A program made the translations under genes and the position numbers. Below the pieces are notes generated by a model. That model had not been told where the DNA came from, did no database searches, and saw nothing but the letters and a program-made list of their open reading frames with translations. From contig NZ_RHHO01000007.1 of the NCBI RefSeq assembly GCF_003710865.1, forward strand, positions 37,558 through 101,557: a DNA stretch of 64,000 bases, in the 5' to 3' direction. This DNA comes from Brevibacillus borstelensis (GTDB lineage: Bacteria > Bacillota > Bacilli > Brevibacillales > Brevibacillaceae). Of the stretch, positions 25,447 to 34,770 are shown piece after piece (the stretch's first letter is position 1; each line of letters begins with the position of its first letter).

Positions 25447-26556
25447 ATGAAAAAGGGAAAATTGCGGCTGGTTGTAAAGGTGGGCAGCAGCTCGCTTGCC
25501 GCTGCGGGTGGAGGCTGCGACCCGTACAAGATGTCTCTGCTCGTCTCCGCTGTAAGCAAGCTGCGGGAGGCAGGACACCAGGTCGTTTTGGTCTCCTCGG
25601 GCGCGGTGGCGAGCGGTTTTCGGGGACTGGGGTATCAGCAGCGACCGCGAACGCTGGCAGCCAAACAAGCAGCAGCCGCGATCGGCCAGAGCCTGCTGAT
25701 GCAGACCTATACACAGCTTTTCGGGTCCTACGGGATCACAATTGCGCAAATATTGCTTACACGCAGCGACTTTTCTCACCGGGGACGGTATCAACACGCT
25801 TTCCAGACGCTGTCGCTCCTTTTGGAGAAAGGCGTGCTGCCGATCATCAACGAAAACGACACAGTCTCTGTGGAAGAGCTTACCTTCGGCGACAACGACA
25901 TGCTGGGCGCGCTCGTTGCCGGTCTCGTTCACGCCGATCTCTATCTTATTTTGACGGATACGGATGGTCTGTACGACAAAGATCCGCGCAGCCATGACGA
26001 CGCCGTTCGCATTCCTCACCTGCCTGCGATCACAGAAGACGTGGAGGCGCTTGCCGGTGGCGCTTCCCGGCTCGGTACAGGCGGAATGCGTTCCAAGCTC
26101 ATCGCTGCCAAAACAGCCCATCATCTGGGCATCTCTACCTTCATCGGGCGCTTGGGAGAGCCGGACGACCTGATTGCCGTGTTGCGCGGCCAAGGGAAGG
26201 GCACGTACGTCGGCCACAAGCCGGAAGAACCGCCGCTGCACGCTCTTCCGACCCGCAAGCAATGGATTGCCCTGCACTCCCCTGTCAGCGGCCAGATCAC
26301 GATTGACTCCGGGGCGGCAGAGGCTGTCCTGGAAAAGCGGAGAAGCTTGCTGATAGCAGGCGTTCTGGAGGTCAGCGGAAGTTTCCTGCAGGGCGAGGTG
26401 ATCGACGTGTACTGCGACGGCCGCCTGATCGGCAGAGGCGTAAGCCGTTATGACGCGAGCGAATTGCAAGACCTGTTGTCAGCGCATCACCCGGCGAAGC
26501 CAAGCGGTACGGTAATCCACCGCGATCAATGGACGGAAGCCGCCTTTTTAACCTAG
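25447..26556 (+). CDS. proB: Glutamate 5-kinase
   Basis: Glutamate 5-kinase of 369 residues, first step of proline synthesis (glutamate to glutamyl-5-phosphate). The amino-acid kinase domain shows LVVKVGSSSLA, VVLVSSGAVASGFRGLG, INENDTVSVEELTFGDNDML and ILTDTDGLYDKDPR, then LGTGGMRSKLIAAKTA. A PUA-like domain follows from about residue 275. ATG 25447 sits behind AAGGAGG; the frame continues upstream into the T-box terminator, so the longer start is rejected. First gene of proB-proA-proC. Confidence 0.95.
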   Translation: MKKGKLRLVVKVGSSSLAAAGGGCDPYKMSLLVSAVSKLREAGHQVVLVSSGAVASGFRGLGYQQRPRTLAAKQAAAAIGQSLLMQTYTQLFGSYGITIAQILLTRSDFSHRGRYQHAFQTLSLLLEKGVLPIINENDTVSVEELTFGDNDMLGALVAGLVHADLYLILTDTDGLYDKDPRSHDDAVRIPHLPAITEDVEALAGGASRLGTGGMRSKLIAAKTAHHLGISTFIGRLGEPDDLIAVLRGQGKGTYVGHKPEEPPLHALPTRKQWIALHSPVSGQITIDSGAAEAVLEKRRSLLIAGVLEVSGSFLQGEVIDVYCDGRLIGRGVSRYDASELQDLLSAHHPAKPSGTVIHRDQWTEAAFLT

Positions 26557-26610
26557 AAAGACAAATAAACGGCAGTAGCCGCTGACGTATTGGAAAGGGA
26601 GATGAGAACC

Positions 26611-27882
26611 ATGGAGAGCGCCCTGAAAGAGAAATTGTATGGGCAAATGAAGCTGGCAAAGGAAGCGTCCCGCCAGTTGGCCCGCTTCAAGCAGGAAGCC
26701 AAAGACGCCGCCCTTTGCGAAGCAGGCAGACAGCTGCTGCAAAACCAGACGGCGATCCTGGCGGCAAACGAGCAAGACCTGATCAAGGCCCAGCAGGATG
26801 GTCAGCCCGCCGCCTACCTGGATCGGCTGCGACTGACGCCTGAGCGGCTGCAGGATTTGGTGGACAGCCTGCATCAGCTCGCAAAGCAAACCGATCCGGT
26901 CGGTGAAATCATGGAGCGCTGGACTCGTCCAAACGGTCTGGTTATCGAGCAAATCCGCGTCCCGCTCGGCGTGGTCGGCATCGTCTACGAGGCACGTCCC
27001 AACGTCACTGTCGATGCGGCGGCAATCGCCCTGAAGACAGGAAACGCGATCGTCCTGCGTGGCAGCCGAAGCGCACTTTCCAGCAACCTCGCGCTCACCG
27101 AATGCATCCGCAAAGCGCTGGTCCAATCCGGCCTCCCCGAAGAAGCCGTTCAGTACCTGCCTTATCCGGATCATGAAGCTGTAGATCTATTGTGCACCGC
27201 AAACGGCTTGATCGACGTCATCATTCCTCGCGGAGGCGCTTCGCTGATCCAGCGCGTACTGCAAAAGTCGACTGTGGCCGTTCTGGAAACAGGGGTCGGA
27301 AACTGCCACGTCTACATCGACAAAACGGCCGACTACGACATGGCCGAAGCGATCATCCTAAACGCGAAGTCAAGCCGCCCGGCTGTGTGCAACGCCGCCG
27401 AAACTCTGCTCGTCCACCGCAACTGGCCGCAAGATTTGCAAAACAGACTGCTTGCCAAGCTGCTTTCAGCCGGAATCGAGCTTCGCGCCTGCGAAAAGAC
27501 ACGGTTGCTCCACCCCGCTCTTGCGAACCGATTGGCAGCAGCTTCGTCAGCGGATTGGGATACCGAATACTTGAGTCTGACCCTGGCAGTCGCCACTGTT
27601 GACAGTCTTGATGACGCCATCGGGCATATCGAAAGCCACGGAACGGGGCATTCGGAAGCCATCGTCGCTTCGGACAAAGAGAGAGCCGAGTTGTTTCTGT
27701 CCCGTGTAGATGCCGCTGCGGTTTATCACAATGCGTCGACCCGCTTTACAGACGGAGGAGAATTCGGCTTCGGCGCGGAGATCGGCATCAGTACTCAAAA
27801 ACTGCATGCACGCGGCCCGATGGGTTTGACCGCCCTGACGACCAGCAAGTACGTCGTCCGCGGCTCTGGCCAGATCCGCTAA
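26611..27882 (+). CDS. proA: Glutamate-5-semialdehyde dehydrogenase (gamma-glutamyl phosphate reductase)
   Basis: NADPH-dependent enzyme of 423 residues that reduces glutamyl-5-phosphate to glutamate semialdehyde. Aldehyde-dehydrogenase-fold motifs are VPLGVVGIVYEARPNVTVDA, AIVLRGSRSALSSN, VLETGVGNCHVYID and the catalytic cysteine in SSRPAVCNAAETLLVH. The C-terminal FTDGGEFGFGAEIGISTQKL is typical. The ATG at 26611 lies 9 nt after AAGGGAG; upstream in-frame starts overlap the ribosome site. It follows proB by 54 nt. Confidence 0.95.
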   Translation: MESALKEKLYGQMKLAKEASRQLARFKQEAKDAALCEAGRQLLQNQTAILAANEQDLIKAQQDGQPAAYLDRLRLTPERLQDLVDSLHQLAKQTDPVGEIMERWTRPNGLVIEQIRVPLGVVGIVYEARPNVTVDAAAIALKTGNAIVLRGSRSALSSNLALTECIRKALVQSGLPEEAVQYLPYPDHEAVDLLCTANGLIDVIIPRGGASLIQRVLQKSTVAVLETGVGNCHVYIDKTADYDMAEAIILNAKSSRPAVCNAAETLLVHRNWPQDLQNRLLAKLLSAGIELRACEKTRLLHPALANRLAAASSADWDTEYLSLTLAVATVDSLDDAIGHIESHGTGHSEAIVASDKERAELFLSRVDAAAVYHNASTRFTDGGEFGFGAEIGISTQKLHARGPMGLTALTTSKYVVRGSGQIR

Positions 27883-27980
27883 TACAAACAAATCAGCTGC
27901 AAGTGGGCTCGCCTGCACCGCTGCCCGCCTGGGAAGGCGACTGGCAGGCAGGTCCCCGCGCAGACAGAGGAGGATTCAGC

Positions 27981-28817
27981 ATGAGTAGCATCAACCTTCA
28001 AACCGTGCGCATCGGCTTTCTCGGCGCAGGCTCCATCGTAGAAGCCATGCTGGCCGGTATCGTCAAAAACCGATTGCTTTTGCCGGAGCAGGTGCTGATC
28101 ACCAATCGCTGCAACCAGGATCGTCTTCAATGGCTGTCAGAACAATTTGGCGTATCCGCGTGCTCCAATAAACATACATTGATTTCCCAATCGGACATCC
28201 TGATCCTGGCGATGAAGCCGAAGGACGCTGCCGAGGCCTGCCAAAGCCTGAGAGGATTGGTACGCAAGGAGCAGCTGATCATCTCCGTCATCGCCGGTGT
28301 CTCTACCGATTGCCTCGGCGAATGGCTCGATATCGACTGCCCGATCGTCAGAACGATGCCCAACACTTCGTCCGCCATCGGCTTGTCGGCGACCGGCATG
28401 GCAGCCAACCGCTTTGTCACAAAGGAACAGCTCCAGCTCGCCACCCTGCTGTTTGAAGCAATCGGTTCCGTCTACACCGTTGCCGAGGAAGAGCTGGACA
28501 TCATCACAGGTCTGTCCGGCAGCGGCCCTGCATACATTTACTATCTGGTGGAAGCGATGGAAGGTGCAGGCGAGAAAGCCGGCCTTTCCAGGGAGATGGC
28601 CCGGAAGCTGACGGTCCAGACTCTGCTCGGGGCAGCCCAGATGCTGCTGCACACTACGGACGAACCTGCCCTTCTCCGGAAAAAGGTGACCAGTCCGGGA
28701 GGCACCACTCAAGCTGGCCTGGAGGTGCTGGAATCGTTCCGCTTTCAACAAGCGATCACTTCAGCTGTTCTTCGCGCAGCCGAGCGGGCCCGTGAACTCG
28801 GTGCCCAGTACCAATAA
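27981..28817 (+). CDS. proC: Pyrroline-5-carboxylate reductase
   Basis: P5C reductase of 278 residues, the last step of proline synthesis. The N-terminal Rossmann motif is IGFLGAGSIVEAMLAGIV, followed by MPNTSSAIGLSATGM and the conserved C-terminal domain ITGLSGSGPAYIYYLVEAME then KVTSPGGTTQAGLEVLE. GAGGAGG precedes the ATG. It is 98 nt downstream of proA and presumably in the T-box-controlled operon (called proI in B. subtilis). Confidence 0.93.
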   Translation: MSSINLQTVRIGFLGAGSIVEAMLAGIVKNRLLLPEQVLITNRCNQDRLQWLSEQFGVSACSNKHTLISQSDILILAMKPKDAAEACQSLRGLVRKEQLIISVIAGVSTDCLGEWLDIDCPIVRTMPNTSSAIGLSATGMAANRFVTKEQLQLATLLFEAIGSVYTVAEEELDIITGLSGSGPAYIYYLVEAMEGAGEKAGLSREMARKLTVQTLLGAAQMLLHTTDEPALLRKKVTSPGGTTQAGLEVLESFRFQQAITSAVLRAAERARELGAQYQ

Positions 28818-28889
28818 GCCCTCGGGCTTTTCCGCTGGGGCCCGCTTTCGTGTATACTGGTAGAAATGAACCGAACGAGGAGAACATGC

Positions 28890-29699
28890 ATGGAGATCTA
28901 CGCCCTTTTTGGAACAAGCGGAACCGGAAAAAGCACGAGCGCCCTCCAGCTTGCCCATCAGCTGGGGATTGACGCCATCATTGACGACGGCATTCTGATC
29001 CATCAGGGACGCAAGCTGGCCGGGACTTCCGCCAAATATGAAAAAACAAAAATACAGGCGGTAAAACGGGCCATTTTTCACTACCAGGACCACGCCGATG
29101 AAGTGCGCCGGACGCTCGCGCTGACCAATCCGGAGCGCTTGCTGATCCTTGGCACCTCCCGCCGGATGATCTCCCGAATCGTCGAAGCGCTCGGACTGCC
29201 GGACCCTGTCCGCTACATCCCGATCGAATCGATCAAGCCCCAGCAGGAGATTGAAGCAGCCCGCTACATCCGGGAGACGCAGGGAAAGCATGTGATCCCG
29301 ATTCCGCGGGTCGAGGTGGAAAAGGATTTGCTGCAGCGCCTGATCGCCTCCGCCCAACAAATTTTTTCCCCGAAAAAAGAAGTGATCGGCGAAACGACCG
29401 TCGTCCACCCTTCGTTTACTGGCGGACGAATCATGATTCATCCCCAGGTTTTGCGAAAAATCGTTCAGGTTACATGCGCCCGATTTCCCGAGGTCACGCA
29501 GCTGCAAAAAACAGTCTATACGTTTGAGGATTTGCCGCGTCTGGAGGTTTCCCTGACGCTGCGTCTGCCCTTCGGCACTCCCCTGCAGCCGCTTGCTCAC
29601 CGGATTCAGCAAGCGCTTCACGAGGAAGCGACGTATTGTCTGAACATCGCACCCGCAAGCATCGATCTGAAAGTGGTTCAACTCGAATTGGAAAAATAA
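28890..29699 (+). CDS. P-loop protein with Asp23-like C-terminal domain
   Basis: Protein of 269 residues of unknown role. The N-terminal half starts MEIYALFGTSGTGKSTSALQ, a clear Walker A (GTSGTGKST, residues 8-16), with a possible Walker B-like strand LLILGTSRRM near residue 93. Residues about 190-269 (LEVSLTLRLPFGTPLQPLAH, then RIQQALHEEATYCLNIAPAS) have the strand-helix pattern of the Asp23/YloU alkaline-shock family. GAGGAG lies 7 nt before the ATG. It lies 72 nt after proC, possibly the last gene of that operon, and ends in a terminator. The domain calls are by eye. Confidence 0.65.
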   Translation: MEIYALFGTSGTGKSTSALQLAHQLGIDAIIDDGILIHQGRKLAGTSAKYEKTKIQAVKRAIFHYQDHADEVRRTLALTNPERLLILGTSRRMISRIVEALGLPDPVRYIPIESIKPQQEIEAARYIRETQGKHVIPIPRVEVEKDLLQRLIASAQQIFSPKKEVIGETTVVHPSFTGGRIMIHPQVLRKIVQVTCARFPEVTQLQKTVYTFEDLPRLEVSLTLRLPFGTPLQPLAHRIQQALHEEATYCLNIAPASIDLKVVQLELEK

Positions 29700-29701
29700 A
29701 G

Positions 29702-29735
29702 GGCTGGGGCAGTTCTCTGCTTCCAGCCTTTTTTT
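29702..29735 (+). terminator. Rho-independent terminator
   Basis: GGCTGG and CCAGCC pair, followed by seven T, directly after the P-loop gene. Confidence 0.85.
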
Positions 29736-29749
29736 GCTTCCTTCCTGCA

Positions 29750-29780
29750 AGGATATTCCCCTTTGGCTTGCCCCATGCTA
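29750..29780 (+). promoter_or_regulatory. Candidate forespore (sigma-F/G-like) promoter
   Basis: AGGATA (29750-29755), an 18-nt spacer and CATGCTA (29774-29780), upstream of two coat-type genes. The match is partial. Confidence 0.3.
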
Positions 29781-29822
29781 ATACGTGTGTATCCCATCAT
29801 GGTTAATGAAAGGAGAACACCG

Positions 29823-30137
29823 ATGCCTGCAATGATGACTGCTCCGCAGCAAACACAAGTGCCGATTCCCCAGCCTCCCCGCGCAATCACCACAAAGGAC
29901 TGCAGCTACCTGAAGGATGCCCTGTCATGGCAGCTTTTGGCCTTTAAAAAGCTTCACTTTTTTGCCCAGCAAGCGACCGATCCGGAAGTGAAGCAGGCTT
30001 TGGAAAAAGCAGGCCAAATGCACCAGCGGCACTACCAGAAGCTGTTGACCCATTTGCAGGTCAACAACGCCGCGGTGATGGCTTCCATCCCTCAGATACA
30101 AGCCCAAGCGCAGCAACAGCAAAACCAGGCCCAGTAA
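29823..30137 (+). CDS. Coat-F-like spore coat protein (small)
   Basis: Protein of 104 residues: a proline/glutamine-rich start (MPAMMTAPQQTQVPIPQPPR), then a helical region TTKDCSYLKDALSWQLLAFK, KLHFFAQQATDPEVKQALEK and HQRHYQKLLTHLQ, ending in a Gln/Ala-rich tail. The helix pattern resembles one half of the CotF/ferritin-like coat family. AAAGGAG precedes the ATG at 29823. It is 16 nt upstream of a clearer CotF-domain gene, so the two are likely co-expressed in sporulation. Confidence 0.7.
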   Translation: MPAMMTAPQQTQVPIPQPPRAITTKDCSYLKDALSWQLLAFKKLHFFAQQATDPEVKQALEKAGQMHQRHYQKLLTHLQVNNAAVMASIPQIQAQAQQQQNQAQ

Positions 30138-30153
30138 AGGGAGGGGAAACCTG

Positions 30154-30486
30154 ATGCCCAATCAAAATCAGATTGCCAATCCACAAAGCGGACAGCTCCC
30201 CCAGGTAAAAGGACCGCAGATGAACGATCGGGACTTTATCAACGATGGCCTTGCCACGTGCAAATACCTGACTGACAGCCTCAATGTTGCCGTACGGGAA
30301 GCCAGCCATCAGCAGTTGTACGACGACCTCTTGCAAATCTTGAACGAGACGCACCAGAGCGCTCGGGAAATGTACAATCTGATGTTCCAAAAGGGCTGGT
30401 ACAAGCTGGAGGCAGAAGAGCAGCAAAAGCTGCAGCAGGCATATCAGCAGTTCAGCGGGTACTCCAGCCAATTTCCTTATCATTGA
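30154..30486 (+). CDS. Spore coat protein, CotF family
   Basis: Protein of 110 residues with a recognisable coat F domain: MNDRDFINDGLATCKYLTDS, LNVAVREASHQQLYDDLLQI and LNETHQSAREMYNLMFQKGW followed by YKLEAEEQQKLQQAY. CotF-like proteins are deposited in the spore coat. AGGGAGGGG lies upstream of the start. Second gene of a coat gene pair. Confidence 0.85.
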   Translation: MPNQNQIANPQSGQLPQVKGPQMNDRDFINDGLATCKYLTDSLNVAVREASHQQLYDDLLQILNETHQSAREMYNLMFQKGWYKLEAEEQQKLQQAYQQFSGYSSQFPYH

Positions 30487-30503
30487 TGGGAGAAACACGA
30501 AAG

Positions 30504-30531
30504 AAGGGACATCCACGACCGGATGTCCCTT
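30504..30531 (+). terminator. Hairpin after the coat gene pair
   Basis: AAGGGACATCC and GGATGTCCCTT form an 11-bp stem with a weak T tail, between the convergent coat and chemoreceptor genes. Confidence 0.65.
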
Positions 30532-30578
30532 TGCTTTGAAATCGATGTACGCAATGCAATACCGCTTGGCGTTAATGA

Positions 30579-32315
30579 CTACAGCACAAAAATATCAGTC
30601 TTTTGCCGCAGCTGCCTGATGTGGACTGCTACCTCTTCTGCTTCCCTCGCAACCTGCCGGATATGTTCCCCAACCTCCTGGATCGTAGCGGTGACCTCCT
30701 CGGCCGAAGCAGCGGTCTGCTCGGAAACCGCGGTCACGGAAAGGACGTCCTGCCGAATCGACTGCTGGAATCGGCTCATCTCATCCGTAATGACTACGAC
30801 TTGCTCCAGAGCCATCTGCAAAGCGTCCGTGATGGCTGCCAGACGGGATACTCCGTCAGAAACGCCCTTGATCTTTTCGGACTCCTCTTCGTACTTCGAC
30901 ATCGTCAATTCCAATTCACTTGTCACCCGGTTTACTTCTCCGATGACATCCTGCACATTTCTTTGGATCACCAGGGTCGCTTCGGAGGTTTTCTCGGCCA
31001 GCTTTCGCACCTCTTGGGCGACGACAGCGAAGCCTTTCCCCGCTTCCCCCGCCCTGGCGCTCTCGATGGCCGCATTTAGTGCGAGCAGATTCGTCTGCCC
31101 GGCAATTTCCTGAATCGTGGTCACGACGCTGCCGATGTCAGCCGACTTTTGCACCAGCCGTTCCATACCGGAATTGACTTGTCTGAGCTGGGCTGACGTT
31201 TCTCTGGAATGCGACAGGAAGGACTCTAGCTGCAGCCGGCTTTCTTCTCCTGTCCGCAAAACGTCTCTGCCCAGGCGCTGCATGTCTTGCACCTGTTGAT
31301 TCACGTTTTGAATCTTATCCGTCAACTCGCCATTGAGCCCGGAGATGGCTTCGACAGACCGGGCCGTCTGCTCGTTCCCCCGCGCGATCTCGCTGCTCGC
31401 CGTGCCGATTGCAAGTGCCTGTTCCTCTACGTTTTGCATGCTGCGGGCCATTTCGTCGGTCATTTGATCCATTTGTCCAGCCGCTGTTTTCACATCGCCA
31501 ATCAGCTCTCTGAGGTGCGCAATCATCTGGGAAAAAGAATCCATAATCAGGCCGATCTCGTCTTTTCTCGAATAGGCAAAATCCGCTTCCGCGAGTTTTC
31601 CGGCTGAGACTTCCCCGGCCTTTTCGCTGATTTGGCGCAGAGGACGCAGCCTCCTGCGAATGAACAGCGCCAGACAGATCGCGGCGAGGAAGGAGACAAT
31701 CAAATTGAGTGAAAGCGTAGCGGGCAGGCTTTCCCATTGGACCTTCGAGATGATGCCTTGGACAGCCGAAGCATCAATATCGACGCCGAGAATGCCTACC
31801 ACCTTGCCAGACTGGACCAATGGGGCAAATGCAGAAAGGTAGTCCTCATTGTATTTGGCATCATGGACGATCGGCTGACTGGCTGTTCCCCCGTTGAGAA
31901 CAGGAACCAGCTCCTTGTACGTCAAGGTGGAAGCCTCATCGCCGATCTCGGCTGCATTCGGCTCCCCTTTGGGCAAGCCATCGATCATCAGCTTCACGTT
32001 TTCTGCCTCATCTACCTGAATCGTATAAATGTACTTTGCCCCCATTTTCTTGCGAATGTCGTCCAATTGATTCCGGATGCTCCAATAGTCCTCGCCCTCC
32101 ACAGGGTTTTCCAGGAAGCGTTGATACGTCCCGATGTCCACCTGTGCTGCCGCATTCCGGGCCAAATCCATCCCGAAAGCGGAGATCGACTTTTCTACGG
32201 CATTGCTGTTGTGCAAATAAAGACTAAGCGCATTGACAGCCGCCAATAAAAGCATCACCACTCCGATGATGATCACGATATTTGTCACGATGCTTGTCTG
32301 TTTTTTTGTTTTCAT
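30579..32315 (-). CDS. Methyl-accepting chemotaxis protein
   Basis: Transmembrane chemoreceptor of 578 residues. Two membrane segments (about 10-32 and 197-220) flank an extracellular Cache-like sensor ([31 protein letters not shown]). A HAMP domain follows ([20 protein letters not shown]), then a long signalling coiled coil whose hairpin tip is [20 protein letters not shown] then [20 protein letters not shown], the CheA/CheW-binding region. The C-terminus lacks an obvious pentapeptide tether. Monocistronic; the ligand is unknown. Confidence 0.93.
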   Translation of the reverse strand: MKTKKQTSIVTNIVIIIGVVMLLLAAVNALSLYLHNSNAVEKSISAFGMDLARNAAAQVDIGTYQRFLENPVEGEDYWSIRNQLDDIRKKMGAKYIYTIQVDEAENVKLMIDGLPKGEPNAAEIGDEASTLTYKELVPVLNGGTASQPIVHDAKYNEDYLSAFAPLVQSGKVVGILGVDIDASAVQGIISKVQWESLPATLSLNLIVSFLAAICLALFIRRRLRPLRQISEKAGEVSAGKLAEADFAYSRKDEIGLIMDSFSQMIAHLRELIGDVKTAAGQMDQMTDEMARSMQNVEEQALAIGTASSEIARGNEQTARSVEAISGLNGELTDKIQNVNQQVQDMQRLGRDVLRTGEESRLQLESFLSHSRETSAQLRQVNSGMERLVQKSADIGSVVTTIQEIAGQTNLLALNAAIESARAGEAGKGFAVVAQEVRKLAEKTSEATLVIQRNVQDVIGEVNRVTSELELTMSKYEEESEKIKGVSDGVSRLAAITDALQMALEQVVVITDEMSRFQQSIRQDVLSVTAVSEQTAASAEEVTATIQEVGEHIRQVAREAEEVAVHIRQLRQKTDIFVL

Positions 32316-32393
32316 GGAATCCCCCCAGCAATGGCTTTCCCGACATGTTTTTGTATGGATTTCCCTACCCTTTTTCCCGCCGCGATAAACCCG

Positions 32394-33839
32394 CTACTTC
32401 CGCAATAACTGCGAGAGCCGGTACAGCGCATGCTCCAGGTCCTCCTCGCTTGCGTAAGCGTAGGAAAGACGCATATGCTGACTGTCTGTTTGGTCATACA
32501 CATATCCGGGGTTCAGCAGGATTCCCTCGGAGAGCGCCCGTAAAAAGAGCGTCCGCATGGATCTCGCCTGCTCTAGGCGCAGCCAGATGTAAAACCCGCC
32601 ACGCGGCTCCTGCCATTCGGCAATGCCGGAAAACCAGCGAGAAAGAGCACTGCATGTCAGGTTCCTCCGCTCTTTCAGCGACGCTCTTACCCGCTTCAAG
32701 TGTTGCTCGTAGCGATTTCCCCGCAGCCACTCTGCCGCAGCCAACTGGGACAGAGCGCTTGCACCGTAATCTGTCTGCATTTTGACATCGGCCAGCCGCT
32801 CGATCACCGGCTCCGGCCCGACGATCCATCCGATACGCAGCCCGGGGCTGAGCGTCTTGGACAGGCTCCCGGTGTACAGGACAAGCCCGTTCTGGTCCAG
32901 CGCTTTCAGCGGCAGCGGTCCCGGCTCGTCCAGCCACAGCTCGCCGTACACATCGTCCTCCAGGATCGGAAGCCGCTCCCGTTCGCAAATAGCCATGACC
33001 TGACGTCTTCTGTCTTCAGACATGAGCGTGCCGGTCGGATTGTGAAAAGAAGGAATCGTATACAAAAGAGCCGCATCCCGGAGCTGCTTTTGCCTGGCCA
33101 AAGACTCCGGCCGTATTCCTTCGTCATCCATCGGAATCCCCAGCAGGCGCATCCGGGAAGCTTGGAAAACCGATAGCGAGTAAAGGTAGGAAGGTCGCTC
33201 CAGGAGAATACCGGAGCCCTGTCGCAGGATACCTTGCGAGATCAATTGCAGGGCTTGCAAGGCTCCCGACACGATCAGTATCGATGCGGGCGACGCCTCA
33301 ATCCCTCTTGTCCGCAGATAGCCGCTGACGGCCTTGCGCAGCGGCATCCAGCCCTTTGGCTCCGAGTAGCCCAGGTGGGTAAGGCGTCCCCGCAGCGAAC
33401 CGAGGATCTCTTCCGTTTCCCTGAGCGGCAACAGGTCGGGGGACAGCTCTCCCGTTCCCAGACGGATCATGGAAGGATCACTCTCGTATTTGTTGATGTC
33501 CTGTATCGTCTGCATATTGGACGGATGATCTCCTGTCTGTACATAGCTCATCCAATCGGGAGGCGCTGCGGATGCGAGAACGGACCATGTATTGTTGCTT
33601 ACGACCGTTCCGCTTCCCACTACAGACTCGATCAGTCCTTCCGCTTTTAGCTCGTCCAAGGCCGTGACCACTGTACTGCGATTTACCCCCCAAGCCTCCG
33701 CCATCGCCCTTTGCGTGGGAAGTCGGGTATGAACCGGCCATTCGCCGCTTGCGATCTTTTCCTTTATATACTGGATGATTTGCAAATAAACAGGCAGGTC
33801 AGCATGTTTGTCCGGCTTCCAGTCCAGCTTCAGCATCAC
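32394..33839 (-). CDS. MocR-family transcriptional regulator
   Basis: Regulator of 481 residues joining an N-terminal GntR winged helix (PVYLQIIQYIKEKIASGEWP, then RLPTQRAMAEAWGVNRSTV) to an aminotransferase-like fold-type I domain. The PLP-binding lysine is likely in YTGSLSKTLSPGLRIGW; IPSFHNPTGTLMS and LPILEDDVYGEL are the other PLP-contacting parts. GTG 33839 and ATG 33836 both follow AAGGAGG. It is divergent from a LysE-type exporter gene, which it probably controls through the repeats at 33886-33923. Confidence 0.9.
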   Translation of the reverse strand: MMLKLDWKPDKHADLPVYLQIIQYIKEKIASGEWPVHTRLPTQRAMAEAWGVNRSTVVTALDELKAEGLIESVVGSGTVVSNNTWSVLASAAPPDWMSYVQTGDHPSNMQTIQDINKYESDPSMIRLGTGELSPDLLPLRETEEILGSLRGRLTHLGYSEPKGWMPLRKAVSGYLRTRGIEASPASILIVSGALQALQLISQGILRQGSGILLERPSYLYSLSVFQASRMRLLGIPMDDEGIRPESLARQKQLRDAALLYTIPSFHNPTGTLMSEDRRRQVMAICERERLPILEDDVYGELWLDEPGPLPLKALDQNGLVLYTGSLSKTLSPGLRIGWIVGPEPVIERLADVKMQTDYGASALSQLAAAEWLRGNRYEQHLKRVRASLKERRNLTCSALSRWFSGIAEWQEPRGGFYIWLRLEQARSMRTLFLRALSEGILLNPGYVYDQTDSQHMRLSYAYASEEDLEHALYRLSQLLRK

Positions 33840-33885
33840 AGCATTCCCCTCCTTTTCCGACAGTTCGTTTTGTTGCTATTTTACG

Positions 33886-33923
33886 AATTGGTTGGTCTCA
33901 AAGCAAACCAATTGGCTGGAGAC
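33886..33923. promoter_or_regulatory. Candidate MocR operator between divergent genes
   Basis: AATTGGTT (33886-33893) and AACCAATT (33906-33913) form an inverted repeat. AATTGGTTGGTCTC also recurs loosely as AATTGGCTGGAGAC, a direct repeat spaced about two helical turns apart. A mocR promoter (TTGCTT, 17 nt, TAAAAT on minus) overlaps it. Confidence 0.5.
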
Positions 33924-33982
33924 ATTCTCCGTTTTTTCACGTACGCTAAAACCTATGAAAAGGATACAAAGGAGGCTCCCGC

Positions 33983-34612
33983 ATGTGGGAAGCAATCGCG
34001 CACGGTTTCGCACTCGCACTTGGCTTAATACTGCCGCTAGGTGTGCAAAACGTATTTGTCTTTAACCAGGGAGCACTGCAGCCTACTCTCTGGCGTGCAC
34101 TGCCAGTCGTCATCACGGCTGCTCTTTGTGATACCGCCCTTATTTTGCTGGCTGTGCTCGGTGTTTCACTGGTCGTCCTTACCTTTGCCTGGCTGAAAAT
34201 GATCCTGTTTGCAATCGGTGTCTGTTTCCTCGCATATATGGGCTTCATGACCTGGCGCAGCCGCCCGGCTGTGGACAAAGAGGCAGCGGAGCGCTTCACG
34301 CCCAAGCGGCAGATCATGTTCGCCGCGTCCGTTTCCCTGTTGAATCCGCATGCCATCCTGGACACGATCGGGGTCATCGGAACGAGCTCGCTTCAGTATA
34401 CGGGTACGCTGAAATGGGCCTTTTCCCTCTCCTGCATCCTGGTCTCCTGGCTCTGGTTTCTGGCGCTTGCCATCGCCGGAAGAACCGCTGGAAAGCTCGA
34501 CACCTCCGGCAGACTGCTCCGCGGGCTAAACATCGTCTCCGCGCTGATTATCTGGGCTATCGCATTGTATATGGCCATTTCCTTGATCCGCGATTTTCAG
34601 TCTCTTTCCTGA
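33983..34612 (+). CDS. LysE/ArgO-family amino acid exporter
   Basis: Membrane exporter of 209 residues with six predicted segments. The N-terminal ALALGLILPLGVQNVFVFNQ is the typical LysE/ArgO entrance, and VSLLNPHAILDTIGVIG is the conserved fourth-helix motif. Basic amino acid export (arginine/lysine) is the usual role. AAAGGAGG precedes the ATG. It is transcribed away from a MocR regulator with a shared 143-bp control region and ends in a terminator. Confidence 0.88.
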   Translation: MWEAIAHGFALALGLILPLGVQNVFVFNQGALQPTLWRALPVVITAALCDTALILLAVLGVSLVVLTFAWLKMILFAIGVCFLAYMGFMTWRSRPAVDKEAAERFTPKRQIMFAASVSLLNPHAILDTIGVIGTSSLQYTGTLKWAFSLSCILVSWLWFLALAIAGRTAGKLDTSGRLLRGLNIVSALIIWAIALYMAISLIRDFQSLS

Positions 34613-34619
34613 CCAAAAA

Positions 34620-34649
34620 AAGAGAGCCTCCCCGCTCTCCTTTTTTGCT
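34620..34649. terminator. Terminator after the exporter gene
   Basis: AGAGAGC and GCTCTC pair, with A-run upstream and T-run downstream, so it can act in both directions. Confidence 0.75.
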
Positions 34650-34770
34650 TCTCTACGTTCCTCTGCGCTTTTCGGCCGCAAACACTTCTCTTGTTTATCC
34701 CAAAGAGGTCCAGGGCAGGATAATAGTAACACCTCCAAGAATTCCGCACACGCAAAGGAGCTGAAGGGAT

